DNA from: Rhizobium vallis
GTDB taxonomy: Bacteria > Pseudomonadota > Alphaproteobacteria > Rhizobiales > Rhizobiaceae
Direction: 5' to 3'
DNA: 64,000 bases
NCBI RefSeq assembly: GCF_003985155.1
Contig: NZ_ML133687.1
Span: 124,001 to 188,000, forward strand
Shown: in pieces, positions 17,473-25,616 of the stretch
Layout: every line of letters starts with the position of its first letter
Numbering within the stretch: the first letter of the stretch is position 1
Translations under genes and position numbers: made by a program
The notes under the pieces: model-generated
Told to the model about the DNA's origin: nothing
Database searches by the model: none
What the model saw: the letters and a program-made list of their open reading frames with translations, nothing else

Positions 17473-18882
17473 TTATCTCCGTTCAGCGCGCGTCAGCAGT
17501 TGATCGAGCAGCTCGATCGCCAGATCGATCTCGTCATTGCTGATCATCAGGTTTGGCGCGAACGTAATGACGTTCTTATGATAGCCGCCAACGTCGAGAA
17601 CGAGGCCATACTTTCGACCTTTTACAAGGAGGTCGCCCTTCATGCCCTCGTCGGACATCCAGTCGAGCGTCGCCTTGGAGGGAGTGAAACTGTCCTCCTC
17701 GCAGATTTCCATACGCAGGGCGAGGCCGAGACCGTCGACCTCGCCGACGATGGCGTGATTGGACTGAAGCGTCTTTAGGCCATCAAGGAAGCGGGCGCCT
17801 TTCTGGATGACGCTGGCACCGAAGTCGACTTCCTCCACCATCCTGAGGGTTTCAAGTGCCACAGCGGTGCCCATTGGATTGCTGGCAAACGTGGAATGGG
17901 TAGAGCCGGGTGGGAAAATCGTGGGATTGATCAGCGCCTCTTTCGCCCAAACGCCGGAGAGAGGATTAAGGCCGTTTGTGAGGGCCTTGCCAAAGATCAA
18001 GACGTCCGGTGAGACGCCGAAATGCTCAATCGACCACAGTTTGCCTGTACGGTACACGCCCATCTGGATCTCATCCACAACCAGAAGAATGCCGTGCTCG
18101 TCGAGAACCTTTTTCAACTCAATGAAGAAATTCAAAGGCGGAATAACGTAGCCACCGGTGCCCTGGATTGGCTCGATGAAGAACGCCGCATATTCAGACT
18201 TGCCGACCTTCGGATCCCAGACGCCGTTGTATTCACTTTCAAACAGGCGAGCGAATTTTTGCACGCAGTAGTGACCGTATTCCTCCTTCGACATCCCTTT
18301 CGGTCCGCGGAAGTGGTAGGGGAATTCGATGAACTGAGCACGGTCGCTAAAATGACCGTATCGCCGGCGGTAGCGATAGCTCGAGGTGATTGCGCTCGCA
18401 CCGAGGGTACGGCCATGGTAGCCGCCTTCGAATGCGAACATGAGGCTCTTGCCGCCGGTGTAATTGCGAACGAGCTTCAAAGAATCTTCAACAGCCTGCG
18501 ACCCGCCGACGTTGAAATGAACGCGGCCTTTGTGCCCGAATTTGCGTTCCGCATCCTGGGCGATCAGCGTCGCAAGTTCGACCTTTTCACGATGGAGATA
18601 CTGCGACGCCACCTGCGGCAGCTGGTCGAGCTGGCGATGGGCAGCTTGATTGAGCCTATCGTTGCGATAGCCGAAATTGACGGCGGAATACCACATCTGC
18701 AGATCGAGGAACGGTGTGTCCGACGAGTCGTAGAGGAAGGAACCCTCGCAACCGGTGAAAAACTTCGGGCAGTCGGAGTAATGAACGGTGTCACCGTGTG
18801 AGCAATAGGTCGCTTCAAGGCGACGCATTTCCTCTTCGGACGCCGCAGAAACGACTTCTGATCTATTCAAGTTTGAGCGCAT
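17473..18882 (-). CDS. Class III PLP-dependent aminotransferase
   Basis: A 469-residue fold-type I, class III (omega) aminotransferase related to 4-aminobutyrate, ornithine or lysine-6 transaminases. Motifs: FNVGGSQAVEDSLKL and FEGGYHGRTLGASAIT in the cofactor site, LLVVDEIQMGVYRTGK with Asp270, and LIFGKALTNGLNP with the PLP Lys299. ATG at 18882 fits the family N-terminus and overlaps the phosphatase stop by 20 bases; upstream in-frame sequence lies over the phosphatase gene and is not coding. As part of the operon it probably installs or removes a terminal amine on a small metabolite. Exact substrate unknown. Confidence 0.9.
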   Translation of the reverse strand: MRSNLNRSEVVSAASEEEMRRLEATYCSHGDTVHYSDCPKFFTGCEGSFLYDSSDTPFLDLQMWYSAVNFGYRNDRLNQAAHRQLDQLPQVASQYLHREKVELATLIAQDAERKFGHKGRVHFNVGGSQAVEDSLKLVRNYTGGKSLMFAFEGGYHGRTLGASAITSSYRYRRRYGHFSDRAQFIEFPYHFRGPKGMSKEEYGHYCVQKFARLFESEYNGVWDPKVGKSEYAAFFIEPIQGTGGYVIPPLNFFIELKKVLDEHGILLVVDEIQMGVYRTGKLWSIEHFGVSPDVLIFGKALTNGLNPLSGVWAKEALINPTIFPPGSTHSTFASNPMGTAVALETLRMVEEVDFGASVIQKGARFLDGLKTLQSNHAIVGEVDGLGLALRMEICEEDSFTPSKATLDWMSDEGMKGDLLVKGRKYGLVLDVGGYHKNVITFAPNLMISNDEIDLAIELLDQLLTRAERR

Positions 18883-19579
18883 GAATCCTCTTCTTGCGTG
18901 TGATTTGCGAGTGGGATGGCAATGGCCCGCCGGCGCGACCTGGGAGAATGGACGCGAGCGAGGCCTGGACCTCGGCGAAGCCTTGATAAGGCGAGTAGGG
19001 GATGCGATTGAGATCGCAGTACTCAGCAAGTTTTTTCTTGGCGAAGACGGCGGACGCTTGGTGCGAGACACAGAAGTCACTTCGCCCATCGCCGATATAG
19101 ATGTGCTGATCGCAGTCGGCGATCACCGCGCACTTACACACTCCGGAAGCCGTGAGGCAGCCGCTTTTTGAGAATGGAGTTTGCAGGCGGAACTCCGCCC
19201 CGTCGCCGTCATCGTTCCAGACAAGATGGTTTGCGATGACTTCGATGTCCGTCACACCGTGATTGGAGAGAATGCGACGGATGAAATGATCGACTCCATC
19301 ACTGACGACGACCAGTCTGACGTCATTCGCTCGGCAGAAATCGCGAAACCGAACAAAGCCTGCATCAATTTCGACGCTATCAAGAAAACGATGCAGTTCA
19401 TCGATCGACGCACGGATCAGTGGGATCTGAAGTCGCATGCATTGAGCGGAGTTGATCCCCCCGCTCGCCCACTTCTCTTCAATATCGTGCCACTGCTGCA
19501 GCGCGAACTTTTCCAAAACCAGATCGGTTACATCTTCCTTGGAAATCGTGCCGTCGAAATCACAAAAGGCAATTTGCAT
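18863..19579 (-). CDS. HAD-superfamily IB phosphatase (MtnX/PSPase-like)
   Basis: A 238-residue cytoplasmic phosphatase. Motif I is FCDFDGTIS (nucleophile Asp7, Asp9), motif II is VVVSDGVDHF, and motif IV is IYIGDGRSDFCVS. The Cys-containing GVCKCAVI before motif IV and the PYQGF segment near the end recall MtnX and PHOSPHO1-type phosphatases, which act on small phosphorylated metabolites such as phosphocholine or methylthio-ketose phosphates. The start at 19579 gives the canonical family N-terminus. It is the first gene of the seven-gene operon and overlaps the aminotransferase. It probably dephosphorylates an intermediate of the pathway. Confidence 0.85.
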   Translation of the reverse strand: MQIAFCDFDGTISKEDVTDLVLEKFALQQWHDIEEKWASGGINSAQCMRLQIPLIRASIDELHRFLDSVEIDAGFVRFRDFCRANDVRLVVVSDGVDHFIRRILSNHGVTDIEVIANHLVWNDDGDGAEFRLQTPFSKSGCLTASGVCKCAVIADCDQHIYIGDGRSDFCVSHQASAVFAKKKLAEYCDLNRIPYSPYQGFAEVQASLASILPGRAGGPLPSHSQITRKKRIHALKLE

Positions 19580-20007
19580 TAGACCACAATCTTCGTTGAT
19601 TAAGGACTGCCAGCCTTTGAAAACTCCGGTAGAGGTCAGGTGGCCAAAACCATTGTTTCCGCTGCGGGGGACCTTCATTCCGCTTTCGGGGGTGTTGCGT
19701 CCGATGCAGACTGGTAGGCCTCGAACGTAGACGCTTGGTCGACCTTCGATGGAAACTTGGTGGAGATTTTTCCTTTTTTGGATCGTCCGAGTCGCTGCTC
19801 GCCCAGGGATCCATCGCTCGCGGGCAGAGCTTCGGAAGCAGCCAATGATTAGGGAAAGGCGTGGTGCGTCGTCCCGCGCAAAACAAATATCGCGGTGACT
19901 GAAGGCGCTACGAAATCGAAGCGCTAATGCATCGGGAAGGTGCTCTTAGGTCGCAAAAAAGCAGCGACGTCACTGCGACACGCGGCTGCGAAATTCAAAG
20001 TAAAGGC
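19580..20007. other. Leader region of the seven-gene operon
   Basis: About 430 bases between the adaptor gene and the phosphatase gene, both on the minus strand. No supported ORF. It must contain the operon promoter unless transcription continues from the exporter genes through the hairpin at 19994-20017. I cannot assign promoter boxes with confidence. Confidence 0.45.
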
Positions 20008-20017
20008 CTACTTTGAA
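19994..20017 (-). terminator. Hairpin at the end of the exporter operon
   Basis: TTCAAAGTA and TACTTTGAA form a perfect 9-bp stem with a six-base loop, spanning the stop codon of the adaptor gene. On the minus strand it is followed only by a weak T-rich stretch (TTTCG). It may terminate or attenuate transcription between the exporter genes and the downstream biosynthetic operon. Confidence 0.5.
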
Positions 20018-20928
20018 GCCTTGACCACCACCCTTTGACCGACGTGCAAATCAGCGTCTCCGTCCACGCGGATCACTGCACTTGCTGTTCTGATATCGCT
20101 TCGCTCTTCGTTGGAATCGCCTCGTTTAACTTGGGTCAGAACAGGAGAGATGCGGACGACTCTGCCGGCAATCGGCACGCCGGAATGGCTGTCTGGAACA
20201 ATCTCGACAGGCATATCCGGCGACATGATATCCAGGAACTCCTCCGGTATTTCGGCGTGGATCACCTTGGTCGTGTTTGGCAAGATCGAAAATAGTTCGG
20301 ACATGGCCTGTGCGGAAACCGTCTCGCCGACACGTGCTCCTTGCCGGACGACGATGCCGCTCACCGGCGAGCGGATAGACATCAACTGTGTCTGATGGTT
20401 CGCGATATCGCGACGCATCTGGGCGATATCCCTAGCCGAAGATGCCAATTCCAGTTCGATCGCCAAAGAAGCATGCGCGTCGGATGCCTCTTCGAGGGAC
20501 TGTTTCGAAACTGCGTCACCGGCGGCTGCCTTGCGGAGCCTTTCAAGCTGCCGTGACGAGCTCTTTTCCTTTAATTGGATCAGTTGGTACTGCCGCTGAG
20601 ACTGTGCGAACTCAGCCTGCGAGATCTGCGCTGTGAGCAATTCCTGCTGATCGTCCAATCGAGCAAGGACGTCACCGGCTTTGACCATTGCACCCTCGTG
20701 TACGTTGACTGCAGCGACGACACCATCACGTGAAGGCGAAATCCTCACTATCCCGCCTTCCACATCCACCACACCGCGGGCGGCGGCAACGATCTGAGTC
20801 GAGGACACCTGATTGTTCGGGTCATCCGAAGCGTTGGGCTTTCCCGAAATCAACCAGAGACCAGTGACAGCCCCTGCGGTCATCAGGATAGCGTTCCGGC
20901 GTCGAGCGGTAAAAATCTGAGCGTTCAT
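20008..20928 (-). CDS. HlyD/DevB-type periplasmic adaptor of an ABC exporter
   Basis: A 306-residue membrane-fusion protein with an N-terminal membrane anchor (AILMTAGAVTGLWLIS). It has a split lipoyl motif (GVVAAVNVHEGAMVKAGDVLARLDD and MSIRSPVSGIVVRQGARVGETV), a coiled-coil hairpin (about 95-185) and a beta-barrel (FLDIMSPDMPVEIVPDS, then LHVGQRVVV). This is the DevB/MacA-like architecture that connects an FtsX-type ABC transporter to an outer-membrane channel. It is the fourth gene of a minus-strand exporter operon. It starts three bases after the ATPase stop. Substrate unknown; DevBCA systems export glycolipids. Confidence 0.88.
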   Translation of the reverse strand: MNAQIFTARRRNAILMTAGAVTGLWLISGKPNASDDPNNQVSSTQIVAAARGVVDVEGGIVRISPSRDGVVAAVNVHEGAMVKAGDVLARLDDQQELLTAQISQAEFAQSQRQYQLIQLKEKSSSRQLERLRKAAAGDAVSKQSLEEASDAHASLAIELELASSARDIAQMRRDIANHQTQLMSIRSPVSGIVVRQGARVGETVSAQAMSELFSILPNTTKVIHAEIPEEFLDIMSPDMPVEIVPDSHSGVPIAGRVVRISPVLTQVKRGDSNEERSDIRTASAVIRVDGDADLHVGQRVVVKASK

Positions 20929-20931
20929 CGT

Positions 20932-21654
20932 CTACGGCTCCACTTGCAATTCTGTTGTTCCGGGATCGCGTCGCAGGTCGCGGATCAGACGCCCGCCTTC
21001 CATCTCCACGATGCGATCCACAATTCGTGAAAAAAGACGGATGTCATGCGATACACATAGAACTGCTGCGTCCGTCGCCCGTGCAATCGCCCGCAACATC
21101 CGTACGACCTTTTCACCGTTATCTCGGTCCAGCGCGCTCGTCGGCTCGTCTGCCAGAAGGATAGTCGGCCGTTTGACGATCGCCCTGGCTATAGCCACTC
21201 GCTGCTTTTCACCGCCGGACAATTCTGCTGGCCTAAGGTGCCGCCGCTGAGCAAGGCCGACGGTATTAAGTGCAGATTCGGCCCTGCGTTTTGCTTCGTC
21301 GGAAGGAACGCCCAGATAGTCCAGTGGCACTTGCACCTGTTCGACTGCCGTGAGACCGGGAAAGAGATTGAATCCCTGGAAGATGAAGCCGCAGTTGCGG
21401 AGACGAAATGCATCGCGCTGTGCATCGGTGGCCTCTGAAAGATTGGTGGACCCTGAACTGACCAATCCCTCATCTGGCGGGGTCATCCCACTCAGAATTG
21501 CCAACAGCGTGCTCTTCCCACACCCTGAAGGACCTGTCAGCAGCACGAACTCTCCCTTATGAACTTCGACGCTGACATTCATTAGGGCCTGACTGGGGAC
21601 ATTCTGGACGATGTAGCGCTTGCTGATGCCTTCAGCCTTGATAGCGGTTTCCAT
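20932..21654 (-). CDS. ABC transporter ATPase (DevA/LolD/MacB type)
   Basis: A 240-residue nucleotide-binding subunit. Walker A GPSGCGKST, Q-loop in IFQGFNLFPGLT, signature LSGGEKQRVAIARAI, Walker B ILLADEPTSALD and the switch His in CVSHDIRLF are all intact. The signature and length match the LolD/MacB/DevA group that drives mechanotransmission through an FtsX-like permease. It lies between the permease gene (upstream, four bases away) and the adaptor gene, forming one complex with them. Confidence 0.93.
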   Translation of the reverse strand: METAIKAEGISKRYIVQNVPSQALMNVSVEVHKGEFVLLTGPSGCGKSTLLAILSGMTPPDEGLVSSGSTNLSEATDAQRDAFRLRNCGFIFQGFNLFPGLTAVEQVQVPLDYLGVPSDEAKRRAESALNTVGLAQRRHLRPAELSGGEKQRVAIARAIVKRPTILLADEPTSALDRDNGEKVVRMLRAIARATDAAVLCVSHDIRLFSRIVDRIVEMEGGRLIRDLRRDPGTTELQVEP

Positions 21655-21658
21655 GCGG

Positions 21659-22795
21659 TTACCTCAGCAAGGTTGCGGGATCGACGCCGCGGAGACGACG
21701 GATCGCCAAAAGCCCCGCAACCATTGCGACGATGAAGAGCACGGCAGAAGCTCCGAGGAGTATCGAGATGCGGAATTCGAAAGGTACCCGGTAGGCATTT
21801 GCAATGGCTGCGATCGTGACGCTGACGAAGGTGCTCACGGCAAGTCCACACAACCCAACCCATGCGGCCTGCTCAAGGACGATGCTCTGAAGGCCTTGGA
21901 AAGGGACACCGAGGGCCCGCAGGGTCGCATATTGCGCAATATTGCCGTTAACCGCGGCGAGCAGGGTTTGGCTTGTGATCAACGTCCCGATGACGAGAGC
22001 GATAAGAGTGGCGAAGATGAACGCGATCCCGGCACCCGATTCCATGAGCATATAGTTCGTCGAGAGGTCGGCAAGCGTTTGCGAACGCCAAATTTCAGTG
22101 CGTGGCGAAAGCGACGTGCGTTGGAGTTCGCTAACGGTGCTTACCTCGGAATCCGGATCGGTCAGTCTGCCAATGAAGTATGTTGCTCCTGTATCAGACG
22201 GCAAGGTCCGATCGATGAGGCGTGCCGTATCAAGAGAGCCGACGACGTTTACGCCTCCCAGTCCACGTAGCCCGTTGATCAGGCCGATAACTTTTACCTT
22301 CCGTCCATTGATTTCTGCGGTGTCGCCGGATGAGGTCGACAATTTGCTGCTGTCAGCCGCGTCTATAACAACCGCGCCCGGTTCCCTCAGCGCACCGCGT
22401 AGATTTGCAGAAACAATATGGGTCAAGCCGAGACCGTCGAATGCCGTGTCGATACCGACGACAGTGACGCTAGTTCCACCTTTTTCCTTGGCGCTTCTCC
22501 AGTCGCCTGAACCGAGGAGAAACGGCTCCATTCTCGCCACAGCCGGGTCTACAAAGAAATTCGTTATTGTGTCTGCAAGGATCGGACGACCGAGCTCGAC
22601 GCTCTGCGTCCCGCGAAATCCTACCCAGATGTCAGCGGTTGATTGAGTAACATACAATGCGTTGGCGCCAACGATGCCGATCAAAAGAGCGCCTTGCGAA
22701 ATGATAAGCACGCCAGAGAAGGCAACGGCAACGACAGCAGGAAGAAAGCGACGCCATTCGTGGAGCAAAGTCTTGCGAGCGATTGAGATGGCCAT
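21659..22795 (-). CDS. FtsX/MacB-type ABC permease (DevC-like)
   Basis: A 378-residue permease with one N-terminal helix (FLPAVVAVAFSGVLIISQGALL), a periplasmic domain of about 220 residues, and three C-terminal helices (IAFIFATLIALVIGTLITSQTLL, QAAWVGLCGLAVSTFVSVTI, LLGASAVLFIVAMVAGLLAI). This is the FtsX/DevC topology. The start overlaps none of the outer-membrane gene; the gap is one base. It is energised by the following ATPase and coupled to the adaptor. Such permeases move lipids, lipoproteins, peptides or macrolides from the periplasm. Confidence 0.9.
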   Translation of the reverse strand: MAISIARKTLLHEWRRFLPAVVAVAFSGVLIISQGALLIGIVGANALYVTQSTADIWVGFRGTQSVELGRPILADTITNFFVDPAVARMEPFLLGSGDWRSAKEKGGTSVTVVGIDTAFDGLGLTHIVSANLRGALREPGAVVIDAADSSKLSTSSGDTAEINGRKVKVIGLINGLRGLGGVNVVGSLDTARLIDRTLPSDTGATYFIGRLTDPDSEVSTVSELQRTSLSPRTEIWRSQTLADLSTNYMLMESGAGIAFIFATLIALVIGTLITSQTLLAAVNGNIAQYATLRALGVPFQGLQSIVLEQAAWVGLCGLAVSTFVSVTIAAIANAYRVPFEFRISILLGASAVLFIVAMVAGLLAIRRLRGVDPATLLR

Positions 22796-22796
22796 G

Positions 22797-24212
22797 TCAA
22801 AGCTTCACCGCTGCGGAAGAGGGCGCCGCGGTCCCATTCGAACCGAAGGCGGACTGCATGCCCGCTGCTTTATAAAACGCGACGAGTGCGAGGGCTTGTC
22901 CTTCTAGGCACTCGATCAACTGATTCTGTGCCTCCAAGTACGCAAGACGACTGTCAAGTTTGGTACGGGAGGCGGCCAACCCTTGTGTTTCCAAGAGACT
23001 CGTCCTCGCGTCTTGCAGCTTCGCCGCTGCGACCTGTGTTTTGGCACGCGCAGTACGTGTTGCCGCATCTTGATAGGCTCGGATCGAACTTGAAACTTCT
23101 TGGAATGCAGCGAGAACCGAATGCCTGTAGGCGGAGAGAGCTTCGGCGAACTGCGCTTGACGGGCCGTGACGACGTCCCTTCTTCTGCCGTAATCGAACA
23201 CCGGAATCTCAAGAGACGGACCTCCTGCCAAACCAAGCATCGACCCGTCGACCGGTGATCCAATACCGATCATTCCGCTTAGATGCAGTCGCGGATAGAG
23301 ATCGGCCTGAGCCATTCCCACCTCGGTCCCGGCCTGCAGCGCTGTCAATTCAGCGCGACGAACATCTGGTCGCAAGCGGAGCACATCGGACGGGCTACTT
23401 TGGACTGCGTTCGAACCTACTATTGGCTGAGGTTGAACCACCAACAGCGAAGCGTCGCCAAAAGCCGTGCCCTGAAGCGTTGCGAGTTCTTGCACGACAT
23501 CGCGGATGGAGTTGTCTAGCGTCTGGCTTCTCGCGCGCGCGTCTTCGAGGCGAAGCGTCGCCTCACCGACAGCACCCGCTGCAGCAAGTCCATTGAGCCA
23601 TTCGACCTTCGCGATGCGGACCCGCTTTTCTAGGATGGCGGCGCTCTGCTCGGCGTTTTGCTGGGAGTGTTGGAGTGCGCGTAGGTGAATGTATCGAGCC
23701 GTTATCTCCGCCGCAACGGCGAGCCGCGCACCTTCCACGTCCGCCTCAGCCATTGACGCTTCGAGATCGGACGATAGCGTCTTGTTTTCGCTTCGTTTGA
23801 AGAGCGGAATTTCCCAACTTGTCTCAAGGTTCAACTGCACCGGCCGACGGCTGAGGTCGTCTTGTGATCTGCCTTCCGACGCGGCGTTTGCCGATCCGCC
23901 GATGTTGGCACCGGGCCTGAAACTGATAGCAGACGAATTCGCTAGCGCCCTTGCAGCGGTCAATCTGTTTCGAGCTTGGTCGATTGAGAGATTCGAAGCG
24001 AACGCCTGGTTCAGGATAGTGTTCAGTTGTTGGTCAGCGAGAGGCGGTGACGATGCCCTTCGTTTTTCGGTCGCATGTTGGAGAATTGCCGGCCGCGGAA
24101 ATGAGCTGGGCAACACCGGCGCGGTCACCTGCGATGATAGGTCTGTCACCTGGCAAGCGGCCAAGCCGCCGGCTATCGCAAAAAGCCGGGCCGTGATTTT
24201 AAGAGGCTTCAT
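22797..24212 (-). CDS. Outer-membrane efflux lipoprotein (TolC/NodT/OprM family)
   Basis: A 471-residue outer-membrane channel of the RND/NodT lipoprotein type. The signal peptide ends in lipobox LAAC with Cys20. Two tandem outer-membrane-efflux repeats are visible: AFASNLSIDQARNRLTAARALA begins the first and RPDVRRAELTALQAGTEVGMAQADLYPRL-type motif begins the second. The helical-barrel repeats are alanine-rich. It is the first gene of the exporter operon, unusual in leading rather than following. It could also serve the RND pump at 9243-13545, which lacks a channel gene. Confidence 0.9.
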   Translation of the reverse strand: MKPLKITARLFAIAGGLAACQVTDLSSQVTAPVLPSSFPRPAILQHATEKRRASSPPLADQQLNTILNQAFASNLSIDQARNRLTAARALANSSAISFRPGANIGGSANAASEGRSQDDLSRRPVQLNLETSWEIPLFKRSENKTLSSDLEASMAEADVEGARLAVAAEITARYIHLRALQHSQQNAEQSAAILEKRVRIAKVEWLNGLAAAGAVGEATLRLEDARARSQTLDNSIRDVVQELATLQGTAFGDASLLVVQPQPIVGSNAVQSSPSDVLRLRPDVRRAELTALQAGTEVGMAQADLYPRLHLSGMIGIGSPVDGSMLGLAGGPSLEIPVFDYGRRRDVVTARQAQFAEALSAYRHSVLAAFQEVSSSIRAYQDAATRTARAKTQVAAAKLQDARTSLLETQGLAASRTKLDSRLAYLEAQNQLIECLEGQALALVAFYKAAGMQSAFGSNGTAAPSSAAVKL

Positions 24213-24923
24213 AAATGGGCACTTCCAAATCGCGATTTACCTGCTCGACAGTCACGCGACCGGAACGGTCACAATGCCGGCGATCGCGGGGAGCCAGCGA
24301 TTTGCCGTGACGCCGCTTTTAGCTTCGGATTGTTCGAATTCGGTGGGCGTTTCGTTGCGATACGGTGGAGCTTCGAACGAGATCTCGGTTGATTAAAACA
24401 CTAAAGCACTGCACTTCAGCGAAGCAGCGCTGGTCTGCCCGAACTCTGCGCAGGCAGCCAGCCAATGCTTCACATCTGCGCGTGCAATCGTCGCCCGCTC
24501 CCGCACGAATTTCCAGCGCCTGCCAACAGAAACCGAAAACGAACCCGATAGCGATAGTTCCGATTGAGGTTCTTAAGTGGGTACCCTTTCAAAGAGGGTT
24601 GAAAAGGCCCTTACAGAGTCTGTGCCATCCCTAGCGTGACTCCAGATCACCACCTTGGAAAAAAAGACGGCAACCAGCGCCGCGAAGATGCAGAAGACGA
24701 TCAATCGTCGGACCAAAATGAAATTTTCCATGCCAGCACGGTGAACCAGCAGCGTTGCGCTTCCGTCGAAGGATCGTGGCGATTTGGTGGATCGGCTTGG
24801 AATGCGGGGTGGGGGTGCCCTGTTGCGATTTGATGGAGCCTCCGTGGAGGCTTCGTGCACAACCGTCAGAAGCTGTTGACCGGTTATGCCTCCCTGCATC
24901 AGATGGCGTCCAAGGAGCTTTCA
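24213..24923. other. Divergent regulatory region between the exporter operon and the two-component genes
   Basis: A 711-base region that must carry promoters for both directions. A short minus-strand ORF (24576-24731) could encode a 51-residue membrane peptide (MENFILVRRLIVFCIF start) but lacks a ribosome site. AGCCTCC-GT-GGAGGCT (24837-24852) is a 7-bp inverted repeat about 70 bases before the response-regulator start, a candidate operator. Nothing else is recognisable. Confidence 0.45.
24837..24852. promoter_or_regulatory. Inverted repeat upstream of the AdeR-like gene
   Basis: AGCCTCC and GGAGGCT separated by two bases, located in the divergent region. It could be a regulator-binding site; no footprint evidence is available. 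Confidence 0.3.
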
Positions 24924-25616
24924 ATGGACAACGCACTCATACTGATTATCGAAGACGAGCCTGAAATCTCGGAAATCCTCGAGCGATATTTCGAGCGAGA
25001 AGGTTTTCGCGTGATTTCCGCCGGAGATGGAGAGACGGGATTATCGCATCACCAGAGGCTCCGGCCAGATCTCGTTGTTCTGGATGTGAACCTGCCGCGC
25101 ATGGACGGCCATAGTGTGCTTGCAGCGATTCGGCAGAGAGCGGATACACCGGTGATCATGGCGACGGCCCTCGCGGACGATCTGGATAAACTTCAGGCGC
25201 TTCGTGGCGGGGCAGATGATTACGTGGTCAAGCCGTTCAATCCGTTGGAAGTTGTCGCGCGCGCCAAAGCGGTGCTGCGACGCACGACGGCAAGCTCCGT
25301 AAATAAAGTGATGCGGGTTGGCGGGTTGAGCGTGGATCCGATCGCCTTCATTGCGACAGTCGAGACCCCTTCGGGCCGGAACATCCTCCAATTGACGAGG
25401 ACTGAATTCAGGATTCTTGAGTATATGGCCGCCTCGCCCAATCGGGCCTTCGAACGGGGCGAGATCGTCGATGCATGTCTGCCTGAAGGCGATGCCCTCG
25501 ACCGGACGGTCGATAGTCACATGAGCAAACTTCGACGAAAGCTCGAGCTGGCCGGCGCCGGCAACCTCCTCAGTGGCGTACGCGGTGTAGGATATCGACT
25601 TGGCGACTTCAGTTAA
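24924..25616 (+). CDS. OmpR-family response regulator, AdeR/BaeR-like
   Basis: A 230-residue response regulator. The receiver domain (1-120) has the acidic pocket IIEDEPE, phospho-acceptor Asp54 in VVLDVNLP, and Lys in VVKPFNP. The C-terminal winged helix includes LTRTEFRILEYMA and DRTVDSHMSKLRRKLE with GVRGVGYRLG. By recall the phrase DLDKLQALRGGADDYVVKPFN-like and the DALDRTVDSHMSKLR region resemble Acinetobacter AdeR closely. The start at 24924 gives a normal N-terminus. The next gene is its kinase, overlapping by 17 bases. It is divergent from the exporter operon and likely controls it, or the RND pump 11 kb away. Confidence 0.92.
   Translation: MDNALILIIEDEPEISEILERYFEREGFRVISAGDGETGLSHHQRLRPDLVVLDVNLPRMDGHSVLAAIRQRADTPVIMATALADDLDKLQALRGGADDYVVKPFNPLEVVARAKAVLRRTTASSVNKVMRVGGLSVDPIAFIATVETPSGRNILQLTRTEFRILEYMAASPNRAFERGEIVDACLPEGDALDRTVDSHMSKLRRKLELAGAGNLLSGVRGVGYRLGDFS

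Noticed and set aside
24576..24731. 51-residue membrane-peptide ORF in the divergent regulatory region
   Set aside because: Plausible helix but no ribosome site and no recognised family; mentioned only in the region note.
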